Shown here piece by piece: positions 9,516-19,837 of a stretch of 64,000 bases of DNA. The position numbers were made by a program, and so were the translations under genes. Source of the stretch: Choristoneura fumiferana (taxonomy: Eukaryota > Arthropoda > Insecta > Lepidoptera > Tortricidae). The number at the start of each line of letters is the position of its first letter. The stretch's first letter is position 1. The notes below the pieces were generated by a model. It was given only the letters and a program-made list of their open reading frames with translations, ran no database searches and was not told the DNA's origin. The stretch spans positions 19,369,730 through 19,433,729 of the forward strand of contig NC_133476.1 in NCBI RefSeq assembly GCF_025370935.1. Reading direction: 5' to 3'.

Positions 9516-11194
9516 TAAGATATTGTATCAAACATAAAGCGGTCTTCTAATTTACTACGATTACCAGGTTTTGTCTCGCGCTAGATATTGCATTCATCCC
9601 CCCTGTATTACGAACGGGCCGATAAATAATGTGTCAGAGAGCATTTCACGAAAATAATGGCTGCCATTTTTCATACCGATTATAACAATATAGATGGACA
9701 TACGTCACGACGTATGTTGCGGAGTAGCATTTATATCCAAGTATTAATTCAATGAATGATAGAATGACCTGGCGGTGTCCTTGGCTATGAAGCATGGGGT
9801 TCTAGGGCGTTTTTAGTATTTTTTTGCAATACAAAGAAGGCTAGTAATATTTTTTTGAGAAATATTTTTAATAAACAAGTTACAGCGAGTAACGACAACG
9901 AGTAAAGCACTTTGCATTGATATATTATAATCGTTTATAATTTTAGTGTCCTTGTAGATGTCACAGGGAAATGGCCAAACCGAGATTTGAACAAAATATC
10001 TCTAAAGGATATTTAAGGACCCAATCACGCAGGATGTTAAATGCCGAATCCATTTTATCTTTGCCTAGAAAAAATCAATCATTGATCAAATCCCTGAATC
10101 TGTCTAGTGAAATGACAGAACGAGTTGACTTCGCGAGTTGGTTGCGTCAACTGAAAATTATTGTGATACTGTTTAAAAAATATATTTACGTCGTTGAGTT
10201 TCTTGCCGGATTCTTCTCAACAGAGGTTCTTCCAAACCGGTGTGCCTAAATTGAATAGGTAAAGATATTTTGACTTTGAATGTTTCCGGGATTTTATCAA
10301 ATCACTTAACAAATCTGGTATCGAACTGTCCTAGTGTATAAGCCTTTGCTATGATATGACTAATAAAAATAAAAACAGATATTAATACTGTTAGATATAA
10401 AAACCCGCACTAGTCCTCTGAACTGAAGCAGTAACCAGCATATTTGCAACCTCACGCCTCAGAATACGAAAGCGGCGCTTTTGGAATAAATTTACAGGGA
10501 CTAACCACTTAGTATGTTTTGAAATAAAAAGGGTTGTTTGTAGATTCTTTGTCGCATTTGCAATATCGATTGTCAGTTGTTTGCTTCGTCTGACGACACT
10601 TTTTATTAATGGACTGTTTATGATTCGCCGTGACACGACATTATTTAAACTCGCGTACTAATTGTCTAAAAATCGAAAAATTAGTTAATTTACAAAAAGT
10701 CGAATTAGTCATGTAATTTTTCTACCGAAAAGGTACGACATGTACATCGTGCTATATTTGACTTCCATTTGCTTTAATAATTTTTAATAATAATTGTTTT
10801 CAAAAATATAGTATTTGGAAAAACCCTAACCATAAAAAATCAATTTTTAATACAAGCTTGTTTTGCTGGCAGTACTTTTTGTTGACTTTACTTGCATTGT
10901 CACCCAATCTACATTTGCATATCAAATTTCAAGTCGATGCTATTAACCGTTGAAGAGTTCCGTCCTGCGGAGACGATCCTGGCTGGACTACCAGGATGTC
11001 ACTACTAGATTATTGTATTGTCACGCGATTTACATAAGTATTCCAAATTTCAAGTCAATCTGACTACTGGAAGTTGGTCAAATGTACCTAACTTGCAAGA
11101 TTTGATTACAGACAGACAGACAACGGGACAGCTAAATAAAAAATCGCGCGTGTAAATAAAAGCTTGTAAAAAAGGTTAAAATAGTGAAATTTTA
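9516..11194. other. No gene seen; one LINE tail piece
   Basis: A plus-strand LINE 3' fragment lies at about 10198-10242 (GTTTCTTGCCGGATTCTTCT). The frames at 9971-10249 and 10391-10636 show no domain, and the first overlaps the LINE piece, so neither is called as a gene. Confidence 0.5.
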
Positions 11195-11355
11195 CCACGA
11201 CCCTTACGGTGAAGAAAAATATCTTGAAGATATCTGCGAAGCAATTAAATGTTGTAAGTGAAGCACCCAATGCACACTGGGCCTACGTGGGTACTACACG
11301 GCCCAAGTCCTCCCATTTCCAGAGGAGACCTGTGCAGCAGTTGGACGTGTAATAT
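11195..11355 (+). mobile_element. SINE-A, heavily decayed
   Basis: The block order of SINE-A is still visible (ACGGTGAAG, GAAGCAATTAAATG, CACACTGGGCCTACGTGGG, GGAGACCTGTGCAGCAG) with many changes, so this is an old copy. Confidence 0.65.
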
Positions 11356-11601
11356 AACGTGGACTTGTAAGACTGGCATAATGAGGTAGAGAGCGTGCCA
11401 GCGCCGAAATGCTCTTGCAGATGTACCATTGATTAAATTAATAATTATCAGGTGGTTCAGTAGTTTTAGGCTCTATGCACACGTCGCGGATCTTCCGCGA
11501 CGGAACTTATTGGATACTATGCGGAACGACCGATCTTCCGCGTATTGAGCCCGGTATTTGTAATATACTTATATGCAATAACATGTAGGTATTGGCCTTC
11601 C

Positions 11602-12130
11602 TAAGATTGGTTTCAAAATGAAAATACAAACTGAAATATAGATGCACAGAAAAATAAGACCATCACTGGACCTGGGTTCGATTCCCAGTGATGGTCTTAT
11701 TTTTCTGTTTTTTCTATGCATCTATATTTCAGTTTGTATTTTCAATTTAGGTTTTACGGGATGACCATAAAAGTAAAAATTTGGAATTGAAATAAAAAAT
11801 ACAAAAGATTCCAAAAAACCAATCTTAATTTGATTGCTTAGTAACGATATCTCTTGTCCGGGTGAGCGGTTAGTTCCAATGGAGTGCCGAAAAAGCTTCT
11901 CGATGAGGGCTACGGCATAGATGTCGCTAGCGTCACTGCTTAAGTGACTAAGTAAGAAACAAAGAAGCTGAGATATGAGGTGCATAGGGGAAATTCGTGT
12001 CGGTACCGTTGACCATCAGTGGTGTAGCGGTATAGCACGGTACGATTACCGAGGACCTGGGTTCGATTCCCAGTGATGGTCTTATTTTTCTGGTTTTTCT
12101 GTGCATCTATATTTCAGTTTGTATTTTCAA
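11602..12130 (+). mobile_element. Composite SINE-C with inverted 5' part
   Basis: This 529-bp unit is flanked by perfect 12-bp duplications TATTGGCCTTCC (11590-11601 and 12131-12142), so it inserted as one piece. It holds an inverted SINE-C tail (11620-11669), a direct tail (11685-11743) pairing with it, about 70 bp ending ACCAATCTTA that mirrors the unit's first 12 bases, and then a long SINE-C with a tRNA-like cloverleaf (12011-12081) and a final GTATTTTCAA. Other SINE-C copies are at 25085-25380 and 47292-47565. Confidence 0.85.
12011..12081 (+). ncRNA. tRNA-like cloverleaf inside SINE-C
   Basis: GACCATCA pairs fully with TGATGGTC (8 bp). A box A-like TGGTGTAGCGG, an anticodon-arm-like CGGT/ACCG pair and a T arm CTGGG-TTCGATT-CCCAG follow in order. 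The 8-bp acceptor and non-U position before the anticodon make it a tRNA-like relic, not a working tRNA gene. Compare 47344-47417 and 25158-25219 on the minus strand. Confidence 0.6.
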
Positions 12131-12142
12131 TATTGGCCTTCC

Positions 12143-12820
12143 GTCGCGGAAAGTGTGCCCAGGGCCTTAGACAGTCAGACTCGTGTCGTTCTAGTGGCCA
12201 CTCCAGAATAAAAAATGGCAGAAGTAAATAATACAATGTTATGCTTCCTCGTGCTGCTAAATGAAGGTTTCGTTCTTTTATTTTTTCTTCCAGGCGAGTT
12301 GCGGCTTTGCATATATTTTACAATTGTCTCACCGGGAAATATTGTATAAATTAAACCGTTGTTTATTCGTCTTCTTACGTTTGAGGCTTTTGTTTTTCTG
12401 TTTGTAGCGATAAATATAAAAAAAACTGGGCATAGTGACGCATAAATCAATTAATTAAATTAGTTATTAATCAATTAATCAAATAATTTATTGTATAGTC
12501 ATGAGTTTTACATAGATGTTAATTATTGCTTGTATAAGTACTGCCGAGTAAATGTTGCTTGACAGACACTAGTGTCTGGCTAGACACCGAAAATGTGGCA
12601 GACACATCCCTTGAGCATCATAGGAATGCATTTTAGTTACGTTTTGGGTCAAAGTGGTTCTATCTCGATAACCAATAATTATAAGCTGAAAATTGTTCGC
12701 TGCATTTTCCGAAATATTCACTATTCAGACTGATACCGATCATAACGCCGATCATGATAACTCAACTTTGCTGAAGTGAAAACAAACGTGAATTCTTTCG
12801 GCACACGGTACAGAACAGTA
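12143..12820. other. No gene seen
   Basis: AT-rich, no supportable exon or recognised repeat. Confidence 0.5.
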
Positions 12821-13238
12821 CCACTACCATGAGTTTACAGTGACCGTACTCGATAGCGACGGCGTTAATTATTTGTAGAGGCGCTGTACGCTTAGTGTAT
12901 TTTCCCGTTCACAAAATACGTCTCGATCGCGTTCGCGTTAAAATCTCAATTTGTATGGAAACACGGACAGCGCCTCTAGCGGAAAGTTTGCACAATAACT
13001 TGTGAGTGTAGGTTTGCTACGTAAACTATTTCGTCCGCGTATCGTAACGAAAACGGGTGACGACGCCGCACCGTGAACATGTGGCGGCTACGTATCGAAG
13101 ATCGAACGCTCGATTTACGTCTTCGAATAGTAAACGAATGTTTTGTGAAAATGCCACACTAGAGGCACTGTACAATCTCCATACAAATAATTTACGCCGT
13201 CGCTATCGAGTACGGTCACTTTAAAGTCATGGTAGTGG
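12821..13238. mobile_element. MITE with about 58-bp inverted ends
   Basis: The ends (from CCACTACCATGAGTTTACAG and to CATGGTAGTGG) are inverted copies with a few mismatches over about 58 bp, including AGTGACCGTACTCGATAGCG. The interior contains ACGTCTCGATCGCGTTCGCG and GCGCCTCTAGCGG blocks also found at 39751-39903. There is no transposase. The superfamily is not assigned. Confidence 0.8.
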
Positions 13239-13656
13239 GACAGAACCCTTCTTGTGAGTCCGATTACGATATTTCTATTTCTTTTATTCTATCCCATAAA
13301 AGGGATGAAGAAGCTTGACCACAAATTGTAATTCTGCGCGTACGAAGTCACAAGCAAAAGCAGATCCTTCCATATTCAGTGATGAGATGACCCACAACAC
13401 ATTGGAATAGGAAGTGTTCATTTTTAAGTGGTTTTCTAAGAAACGCAGCAGGTGCAGGCAGCGGTGCGCGGGCGGCGGTCCCAGCGTTTGTTTACAAACG
13501 CAACAAAGAGCTTTGATCCTACGGAAATAGTGATTTTATTATACTTGCGGCATAATGGTGCTTGGAAGAAGCTGGACAGTTTAGATTTTTATTATTGTCA
13601 ATGAAAGGGGGGCATCATGTAATCCGAACCATGCAAGCGAAGAACTTATTTTTTAC
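13239..13656. other. No gene seen
   Basis: Unique-looking sequence with a GC-rich patch at about 13445-13500. Confidence 0.5.
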
Positions 13657-14022
13657 TAGCTGCCCGTCTTCACTTTGCACTGTTGTACTAACAAAATGTC
13701 CGCCTGAATGAGCGAGTGAGTATGTTTGTTACACGCTGAAACGGCTGGACGGGTTTGGTTGAAATTTGGTATGTACATAGCTGGGCATTTGGAATAGAAC
13801 ATAGGCAACTTTTTATTCAGATATTCCCACGGGATAGGGATAAAATCTCGAAACAACCGCTGGGCTGAGTGATCAAATTTTACATGATTGTTTTTAATGT
13901 AACGTCAATGAATACCACGATTTAATTTTCAGGAATTCCCATGGTATTTTTTAAAGAAAACGAAATTTCAATTCAGCTGCTGGATCTAATGATTTACGTG
14001 TGCGAAGCCGCGGGTAAACGCT
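13657..14022. mobile_element. Two Helitron relics, 3' ends outward
   Basis: A minus-strand Helitron 3' end (CTAGCTGCCCG reading plus) starts the segment, and a plus-strand 3' end (AAGCCGCGGGTAAACGCTAG) closes it. The inner part has the GGTTGAAATTTGGTATGTAC body block. The 5' ends are not identifiable. Confidence 0.55.
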
Positions 14023-14025
14023 AGT

Positions 14026-16480
14026 ATTACATAATTCCTTCTTGCCCTTATACTGTGGTTGTCGTATGTGAATGGATTCATTAACTGTTGTTTAACGTTT
14101 ACTTTGAATAAGAAACAATTATACGAGGGATTCGACCGTGACGAAGATCACAAAAGACAAGGAGCTCATTACTTACGCACTTAACTTGGAAAACGAGCGA
14201 GTTCAACGGGCAGTTTGTTTTTAATAATTAGTTTAGGTAATGCATATTTATCTCCATCATAGAATTTATTTTGTTTGCCAAAATTAAATTTAACAGATAA
14301 TTAGAAACAGAAAATATAACCACGAGGTATTTTATTAACTGTGTCTGCATCCCATGCTGCGAAAATTTCTCATTTTCATGGTTAAATTAGTAAACGAAAT
14401 AAAAATATATAAAATAATTTGTAAATCGGTACGACCACAAAGTTTCTCTTTATTGTAATTAATAATACTTCGCAGAGATAAATTATTACCCTTTGCTAAA
14501 ATCAAGTTACTGTTGTAAATCATGTTTTTAATATTGTGATTGTGATCTAGTATAGACCAATGAAGTACTTAGTTCCCGAATAAGAAGATGATAAGTTCCA
14601 GATACATTTTAATCAAAACTAATAAGTGATATTCATTGTCACGAAATAGAAAAAGATAAACCTAATTTAAAATTGTGCTTACACTTTACCTATAAAATTT
14701 TATCACAAAACCTTAGCACAAAAGCTAACAAAACACTTGTCAAACGATTCACCAAATACCTTTTACAATAGATAATTCAACCATAATGGCGTTTTAAAAA
14801 CCGATGACAAAAACCGCTGCGGTTAACAGCACAGTGCGTTTCAAAGGGCCAGACGGGCATAAAGATCTTGTCTCTGTAATAAGGGTCATCTGACGGCGTC
14901 GGGTGTAATTGAATCCCCCAAGTTTGATTAGTTGGATACATTACGATTATTGCCTACTGTTCTTTGTCAAGATTATGGTTTAGTGGGCTCAGGGGATGTT
15001 TGTAATTAATGCTCAGGTAGACCAGGTAGGTTGCCATGGTAATTAATATTTGCTGTTAGTTTGGTGGTTTATGCTGGTTTTATGACCACTAACGTAAAAA
15101 AGTTGTACTTGTATGTATCGTATTAGAAAAAATATTTCCAGCCAAGGCCAAGGCATAGATACTTCTCGGTAACGTTGGGATTTCCGAAAGAACTGGCAAC
15201 TAAAACTAGAGAATCTAAAGACGGTCATGTTAAAGTATTTATTCGGAAAACTAATTCAAATTTTAATGTAATTTGTATGACATCATACTAGCCTGTAGCT
15301 TTCACTGACCGACTTTTAAACTTACTCTGATGGTCCCCAATTGAATGCTCATCTCATCCCCTTAAATGTTGACTGGCAGAGATCCCTTAAAGTTCGCCTT
15401 TGTCCATGTATCTCAACATTTGCCAATTGTTTTTGTTTCTTTATTTTTGCACAATAAAGAGGTCACATACATCCATACATAAATACATATACATGTTTAG
15501 TTTGAGTTTGTTATCTAGAATGCCATCTACATTTTTGTTTCTAATCGACACAACACATCACCGTCAAAAACAAATAAATCCAGTTATCTAAAATAGCCAA
15601 ACTATTTCAATGCAAAAACGCAGTGACTAACGATCACAGGTGCCACATTCAGGTGCTCAGTTGAAACAAAAAGACGCACATACATCTAAAATATTTAGGT
15701 GAGGAATGGCATCCTGGATGACATCCAAGTTAAATACAACCGTTCCAAAACTACCCTAAAAACTTTACCAACAAAGTTCAAAATGGCATCCACTGCTGCT
15801 ATAAGATATTACATTACGGATCTAAATATCTTTAAATCCAATCGATCGCAAAAGTAGATCTAAGCCGATGAATGAAGGATCAAACTAAGTTGCATGTGGC
15901 AAAGGAAATAAGACAATTAGGCTGCTATTGGATGGAGTACTGGCAAAAACATCCGGCTCGAAGGACCGACTAATTGCATCGGTCACGCGCATTCCTGCGC
16001 GCGCGCCGCCTTTGAACGCCGTCCTTAACGGTTAATTACCGAGGAGATTGATTCATTAGGCTTCCTTGGATATTTCGCGATTTGTAGTGTTGATTAAAGT
16101 TGTTGATTTAATGAAGATTGATCATTATTTGTTGACAAGTAGGCTGTCTTGTCACTTTGATGCTGGGTAGAAAAAAAGCAATTGTTTTGCATGTTTTTCG
16201 CGCGATTAAGTCCCGTCTTACCACTCATTTTTAAACGCCTGTTACGCTCGTTAACTTCGCTTGTCTTTGTCTTTCACTTTGATATTTACCATTGTCAGAC
16301 ATGGACAAATTATAAACACTTTTTGCTAATTACTTTTTATGAAAAAAAGAAAAATGCGTAAGTACATTTTTTGTACATAATTTGGTCAAACTACCTATTT
16401 AGTTTGGAGGTTTTTCCTCAAGCATCCCCATTATCTTGACAGAATTTTTTTTATGGGTTCCACTTAGTTTCACTTCTTTT
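14026..16480. other. No gene seen; one GC-rich patch
   Basis: Mostly AT-rich with no splice-flanked coding frame. A GC- and CpG-rich patch at about 15945-16060 (with CGCGCGCGCCGCC and a TTAATTA core nearby) stands out and could be a non-coding regulatory element, but nothing more can be shown. Confidence 0.45.
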
Positions 16481-16724
16481 AACCTAACCTAACCAACAAA
16501 AAGTAGGAAAACCCCCGACTTTGTCACTTCACAGTTCAATATCTCAAAAACGGCTGAACCGATTTTGTTAAAACATCTAAGAACCATCGCTAGAAAACCT
16601 GCTTTCAATAAAAAAAACCGCATTCAAATCGGTCCATCCACACGCACACACACAGACGGACACACAGACATACAGACACACATAGCGGTCAAACTTATAA
16701 CACCCCTCTTTTGTGTCGGGGGTT
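16481..16724 (-). repeat. AACCCCYGACGC-family repeat
   Basis: Reverse-oriented copy from AACCTAACCTAACC to GTGTCGGGGGTT, with the ACAGACGGACACACAGAC stretch in between. About the same length and block order as 307-510. Confidence 0.82.
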
Positions 16725-17287
16725 AAAAAATAGCCTCGAAACAAGAAAAGGCATCGTACCGCTAATACAAAATACAATACTGACATAAATACATATTTTC
16801 ACCTTTTCAAGATAAATACGAAAAACTACTTTTTTGATCGATTTATGACCGCATTACTAAGTAATTTTTTAAAACAAATGCAATAATGTCATTGTTATTT
16901 CGGTGTGGCATATTTTGGAGATGGAATTCAGATTCAAAAGCCCTGTCATGTAGAGTGTTTAGTCGATTTAACTTTAAGCACTATCTACATAAGTGAAACA
17001 GCACTTACACCTTCTCACGTAGACTTAATCTCCCTTAAACTTCGGTTACGTGTCTCCCAACAAACGGGGTAAAATTTAAAGTTTCCCCATATATCGTCTG
17101 GCACGTCGCACGACACAATGCTACAGAGATTTACGCGAAATTCTGATGTCTCTTAATGAATTAGTTTAAAAGATGAACGCTGCGTTTGAAAATATTTGGA
17201 ATAGCATTGATATTTCTAAGATTTAATTTAACTTGTCAAGTTGGTATGCGATATTCAGATTTAAGAAATCGATTTATCGTATTATTT
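16725..17287. other. No gene seen
   Basis: AT-rich sequence without supported features. Confidence 0.5.
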
Positions 17288-17552
17288 GTCGACCAGATGG
17301 CCTAGTGGTTAGAGAACCTGACTACGAAGCTTGAGTCCGGGTTCGATTCCCGTGTCGGGTCAGATATTTGTATGAAAAATACGAATGTTTGTTCTCGGGT
17401 CTTGGGTGTTTAATATGTATTTAAGTATGTATCTATATCTATATAATTATATTTATCCGTTGCTTAGTACCCATAACACAAGCTTTGCTAAGCTTACTTT
17501 GGGACTAGGTCAATTGGTGTGAATTGTCCCGTGATATTTATTTATTTATTTG
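17288..17552 (+). mobile_element. SINE-B, full length
   Basis: Starts with a tRNA-like head (GACCAGATGGCCTAGTGG, GGGTTCGATTCCCG), then GTCAGATATTTGTATG, CGGGTCTTGGGTGTTTAATA, an AT-rich middle, GGGACTAGGTCAATTGG and a tail of ATTT units. It is the clearest copy of this family in the window. Other copies are at 4815, 54178, and fragments at 1660 and 53095. Confidence 0.88.
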
Positions 17553-17596
17553 TTGTTGGATTGACTTGAAATTTGGTATTTCCATATTCCAAGATA

Positions 17597-18079
17597 GTAC
17601 AGACACAAAACACAGATAGTTCAGAAATCAATCTCCATACAAGTGCGCTCGAGCAACGCACACATAGACACTGCTCACGGACACGATATCTCGGACCGGT
17701 TGGGACCAGTGCGAGCGCGAGTGCTATCCGCTTGAGACACGCGTCTGTGAACTTATTTGTGCAATAATGGCGCAACAAAAAAAAAAGTTATTATAACTGT
17801 TCAGTGGACGGCTGTTTAAATGAAATCGTCGCAAGATATTTTCTGTGACAAATTAATAAAATAACAATGACATTAAAATATTTTAGTTATTAATTTATAC
17901 GTATTTTCATTCTTCCCGTTTCATTATCAACAATAAATCAAACAACTAGATACGAGTGCCACTACCACGATAGTTTTTTGTGCCATAGTTGACAACCTTA
18001 GAGCGACCGCCGAGCGTAGGTATGAAAAGTGAAGCACATACAGGAGATTGACTTCTGAACTATCTGTATTTTGTGGTAC
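17597..18079. mobile_element. DNA-transposon relic with about 38-bp inverted ends
   Basis: The ends 17597-17636 and 18043-18079 are inverted copies sharing CAGATAGTTCAGAA and TCAATCTCC. The middle is AT-rich, with no intact frame. A short Cys-rich frame near 17800 could be a THAP-type zinc-finger trace, but this is weak. Confidence 0.65.
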
Positions 18080-18387
18080 AGATAAGGGCCCATATTGATT
18101 AGGTGGGCGATTACTATTACGTATTGTTGTTTTTTTAGTAACATTCATAAAAAAAGATATAATCTCGACAAATCGTTTTTTTTTTTATGAATGGCCGTTG
18201 TATGTTCAAGATATAATATCATACTGTAACTTGCTGTTACTTATTTTGTAAATGTTCTCAATAAAACTATTTAGGACTAGACTGTTTTTTGTTTGGTTTC
18301 TATTTTTTTCTATTGCCAAAAAAACTACGTACCTACTTGAAGTTTCAAGCTCAGTATAAAAAGTGGTGTCATAATGTGTTACTGTCA

Positions 18388-18652
18388 GACATTGTCTAAC
18401 ATCTGGTAGCATGATGTACGGTTGTTTTGCTATGAAGATGAGCTCTGGTTGAGTTCGAAACGCGTCAGTGTATTTTGATGGTGGTGATGGATGGTTTTGT
18501 GTGATTTTAGTGTGTTCTTACAGTGTGGAGGTGCAGGAACTGTATGAACACGCATCTTGCATAAACTTAGCTATCATAAGGTCGCGGGTGAGCAAAAAAA
18601 TCTTTAAGTCCATTGATATGAACCCCGGAAAGTAACGCCTGATTCAATAAAT
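18388..18652 (+). mobile_element. Short retroelement with hammerhead-like motif, copy 2
   Basis: Closely similar to 3701-3979 along its length and flanked by its own perfect 11-bp duplications TGTTACTGTCA (18377-18387, 18653-18663). Stem II, GAA, ACGCGT and C of the ribozyme-like fold are kept, but the core reads ATGAAGA instead of CTGAAGA and stem I no longer pairs, so this copy is dead as a ribozyme. It also ends in GATTCAATAAAT. Confidence 0.85.
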
Positions 18653-18663
18653 TGTTACTGTCA

Positions 18664-19340
18664 AGGTTAAACCAGCTTTAACGACTAAGTTGAGATTAAG
18701 TTTTCCAGCAAACTGGCTACTCTGGCTAGTGTATAAAAGGATGAACTTAACAAAGTTTCCATCGGCGTTTCTTGAAAGATCGTTGCCGTCCATTGTGAAT
18801 TTCAAAGCTGAAATTTAAACAGAGTCAAACACAAGGATGGCCGGTCGTTGTTTACCGAGACGGACCCGCGGGCTGCAACTTGCACAAACTCTAATGAAAC
18901 TCTTGAAACTAAAATATAGAATCGAACGTCTGGAAGCGGAATGTACTTTCGAGTTGGTATTGTCTGATAAAGTGCTTCGGTTAGTAGCGTTGCGGTTAAG
19001 GGTACAGTAAGTAGGGTTGCGTTGAGAGTTATATTCTGTTGTAAAACGTCTTTGTCTAATGTGCGTTGGTACCCATAGGTTCTATTCTAAATAAAATGCC
19101 TAAACTTTACCGATATGCTAAAATACTACCTATGTCAAGAATACTTTGGGCTGCGATACGCAATAGATTGATCCTGGCCAAGCTCCGACTAAAAACTCGT
19201 TTGTTTACTATGGTGTCAGCAACGCGTTCTTTCACATTGTGGACATATAGTGCGTAGAGGCGATGCAAGTCTATTGTGTCTGTAGTTTTAATTTTTTTCC
19301 ATCTAATGTATTTTTATGTGTATCGAATATGTGTAAATAA

Positions 19341-19379
<39 letters not shown>

Positions 19380-19625
19380 TTTTTCTGCTCTAGCGCTCAT
19401 CGCGCGGTTGTTCACCAATGAGATGGACCGCTCAAGTAGACTCGTCGTCGTAAGAGACGCTCTGGACAGGACCTGATGGAGGGAGATTATCCACTCCATT
19501 GATGAAACCCTGATACCACGATCCCTCAGACATGAGGGACCGACCCAAGTGAGAAAAAATTTACCCGTAGCTTCGCACACGTAAATGTTGTCGAAATGGT
19601 TAATCCATACTAATTCTATACTAGT
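18664..19625. other. No gene seen; (TC)n microsatellite
   Basis: A (TC)n run lies at about 19342-19374. No supportable exon. The frames over the microsatellite are low-complexity artefacts. Confidence 0.55.
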
Positions 19626-19837
19626 TCCATACTAATATTATAAATGCGAGTGTGTGTGTCTGTATGTTTGTCCGTCTTTCACGTCGAAACGGAGCGACGG
19701 ATCGACGTGATTTTTGGCATGGAGATAGCTTATGGACCAAAAAGCGACATAGGCTACTTTTTATCCCGGAAAATGCACCGAGGGAACAGCGCGCGATAAC
19801 CGAATTCCACGCGGGCGAAGCCGGGAGCAAAAACTAG
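19626..19837 (+). mobile_element. Small non-autonomous Helitron
   Basis: Begins TCCATACTAATATTATAAAT, carries the GACGGATCGACGTGATTTTT block, and ends GCGGGCGAAGCCGGGAGC, then CTAG followed by T. The GC hairpin about 12 bases before CTAG is typical of Helitrons. It is 212 bp long. The base before TC is T here, not the usual A. Confidence 0.8.

Noticed and set aside
13656..14025. MITE with CTAG inverted ends
   Set aside because: The two CTAG ends are better read as separate Helitron 3' ends facing outward; no longer inverted repeat is visible.
17640..17778. Possible gene in the two overlapping frames at 17542-17778
   Set aside because: Sits within the inverted-end transposon relic; no domain or splice support.
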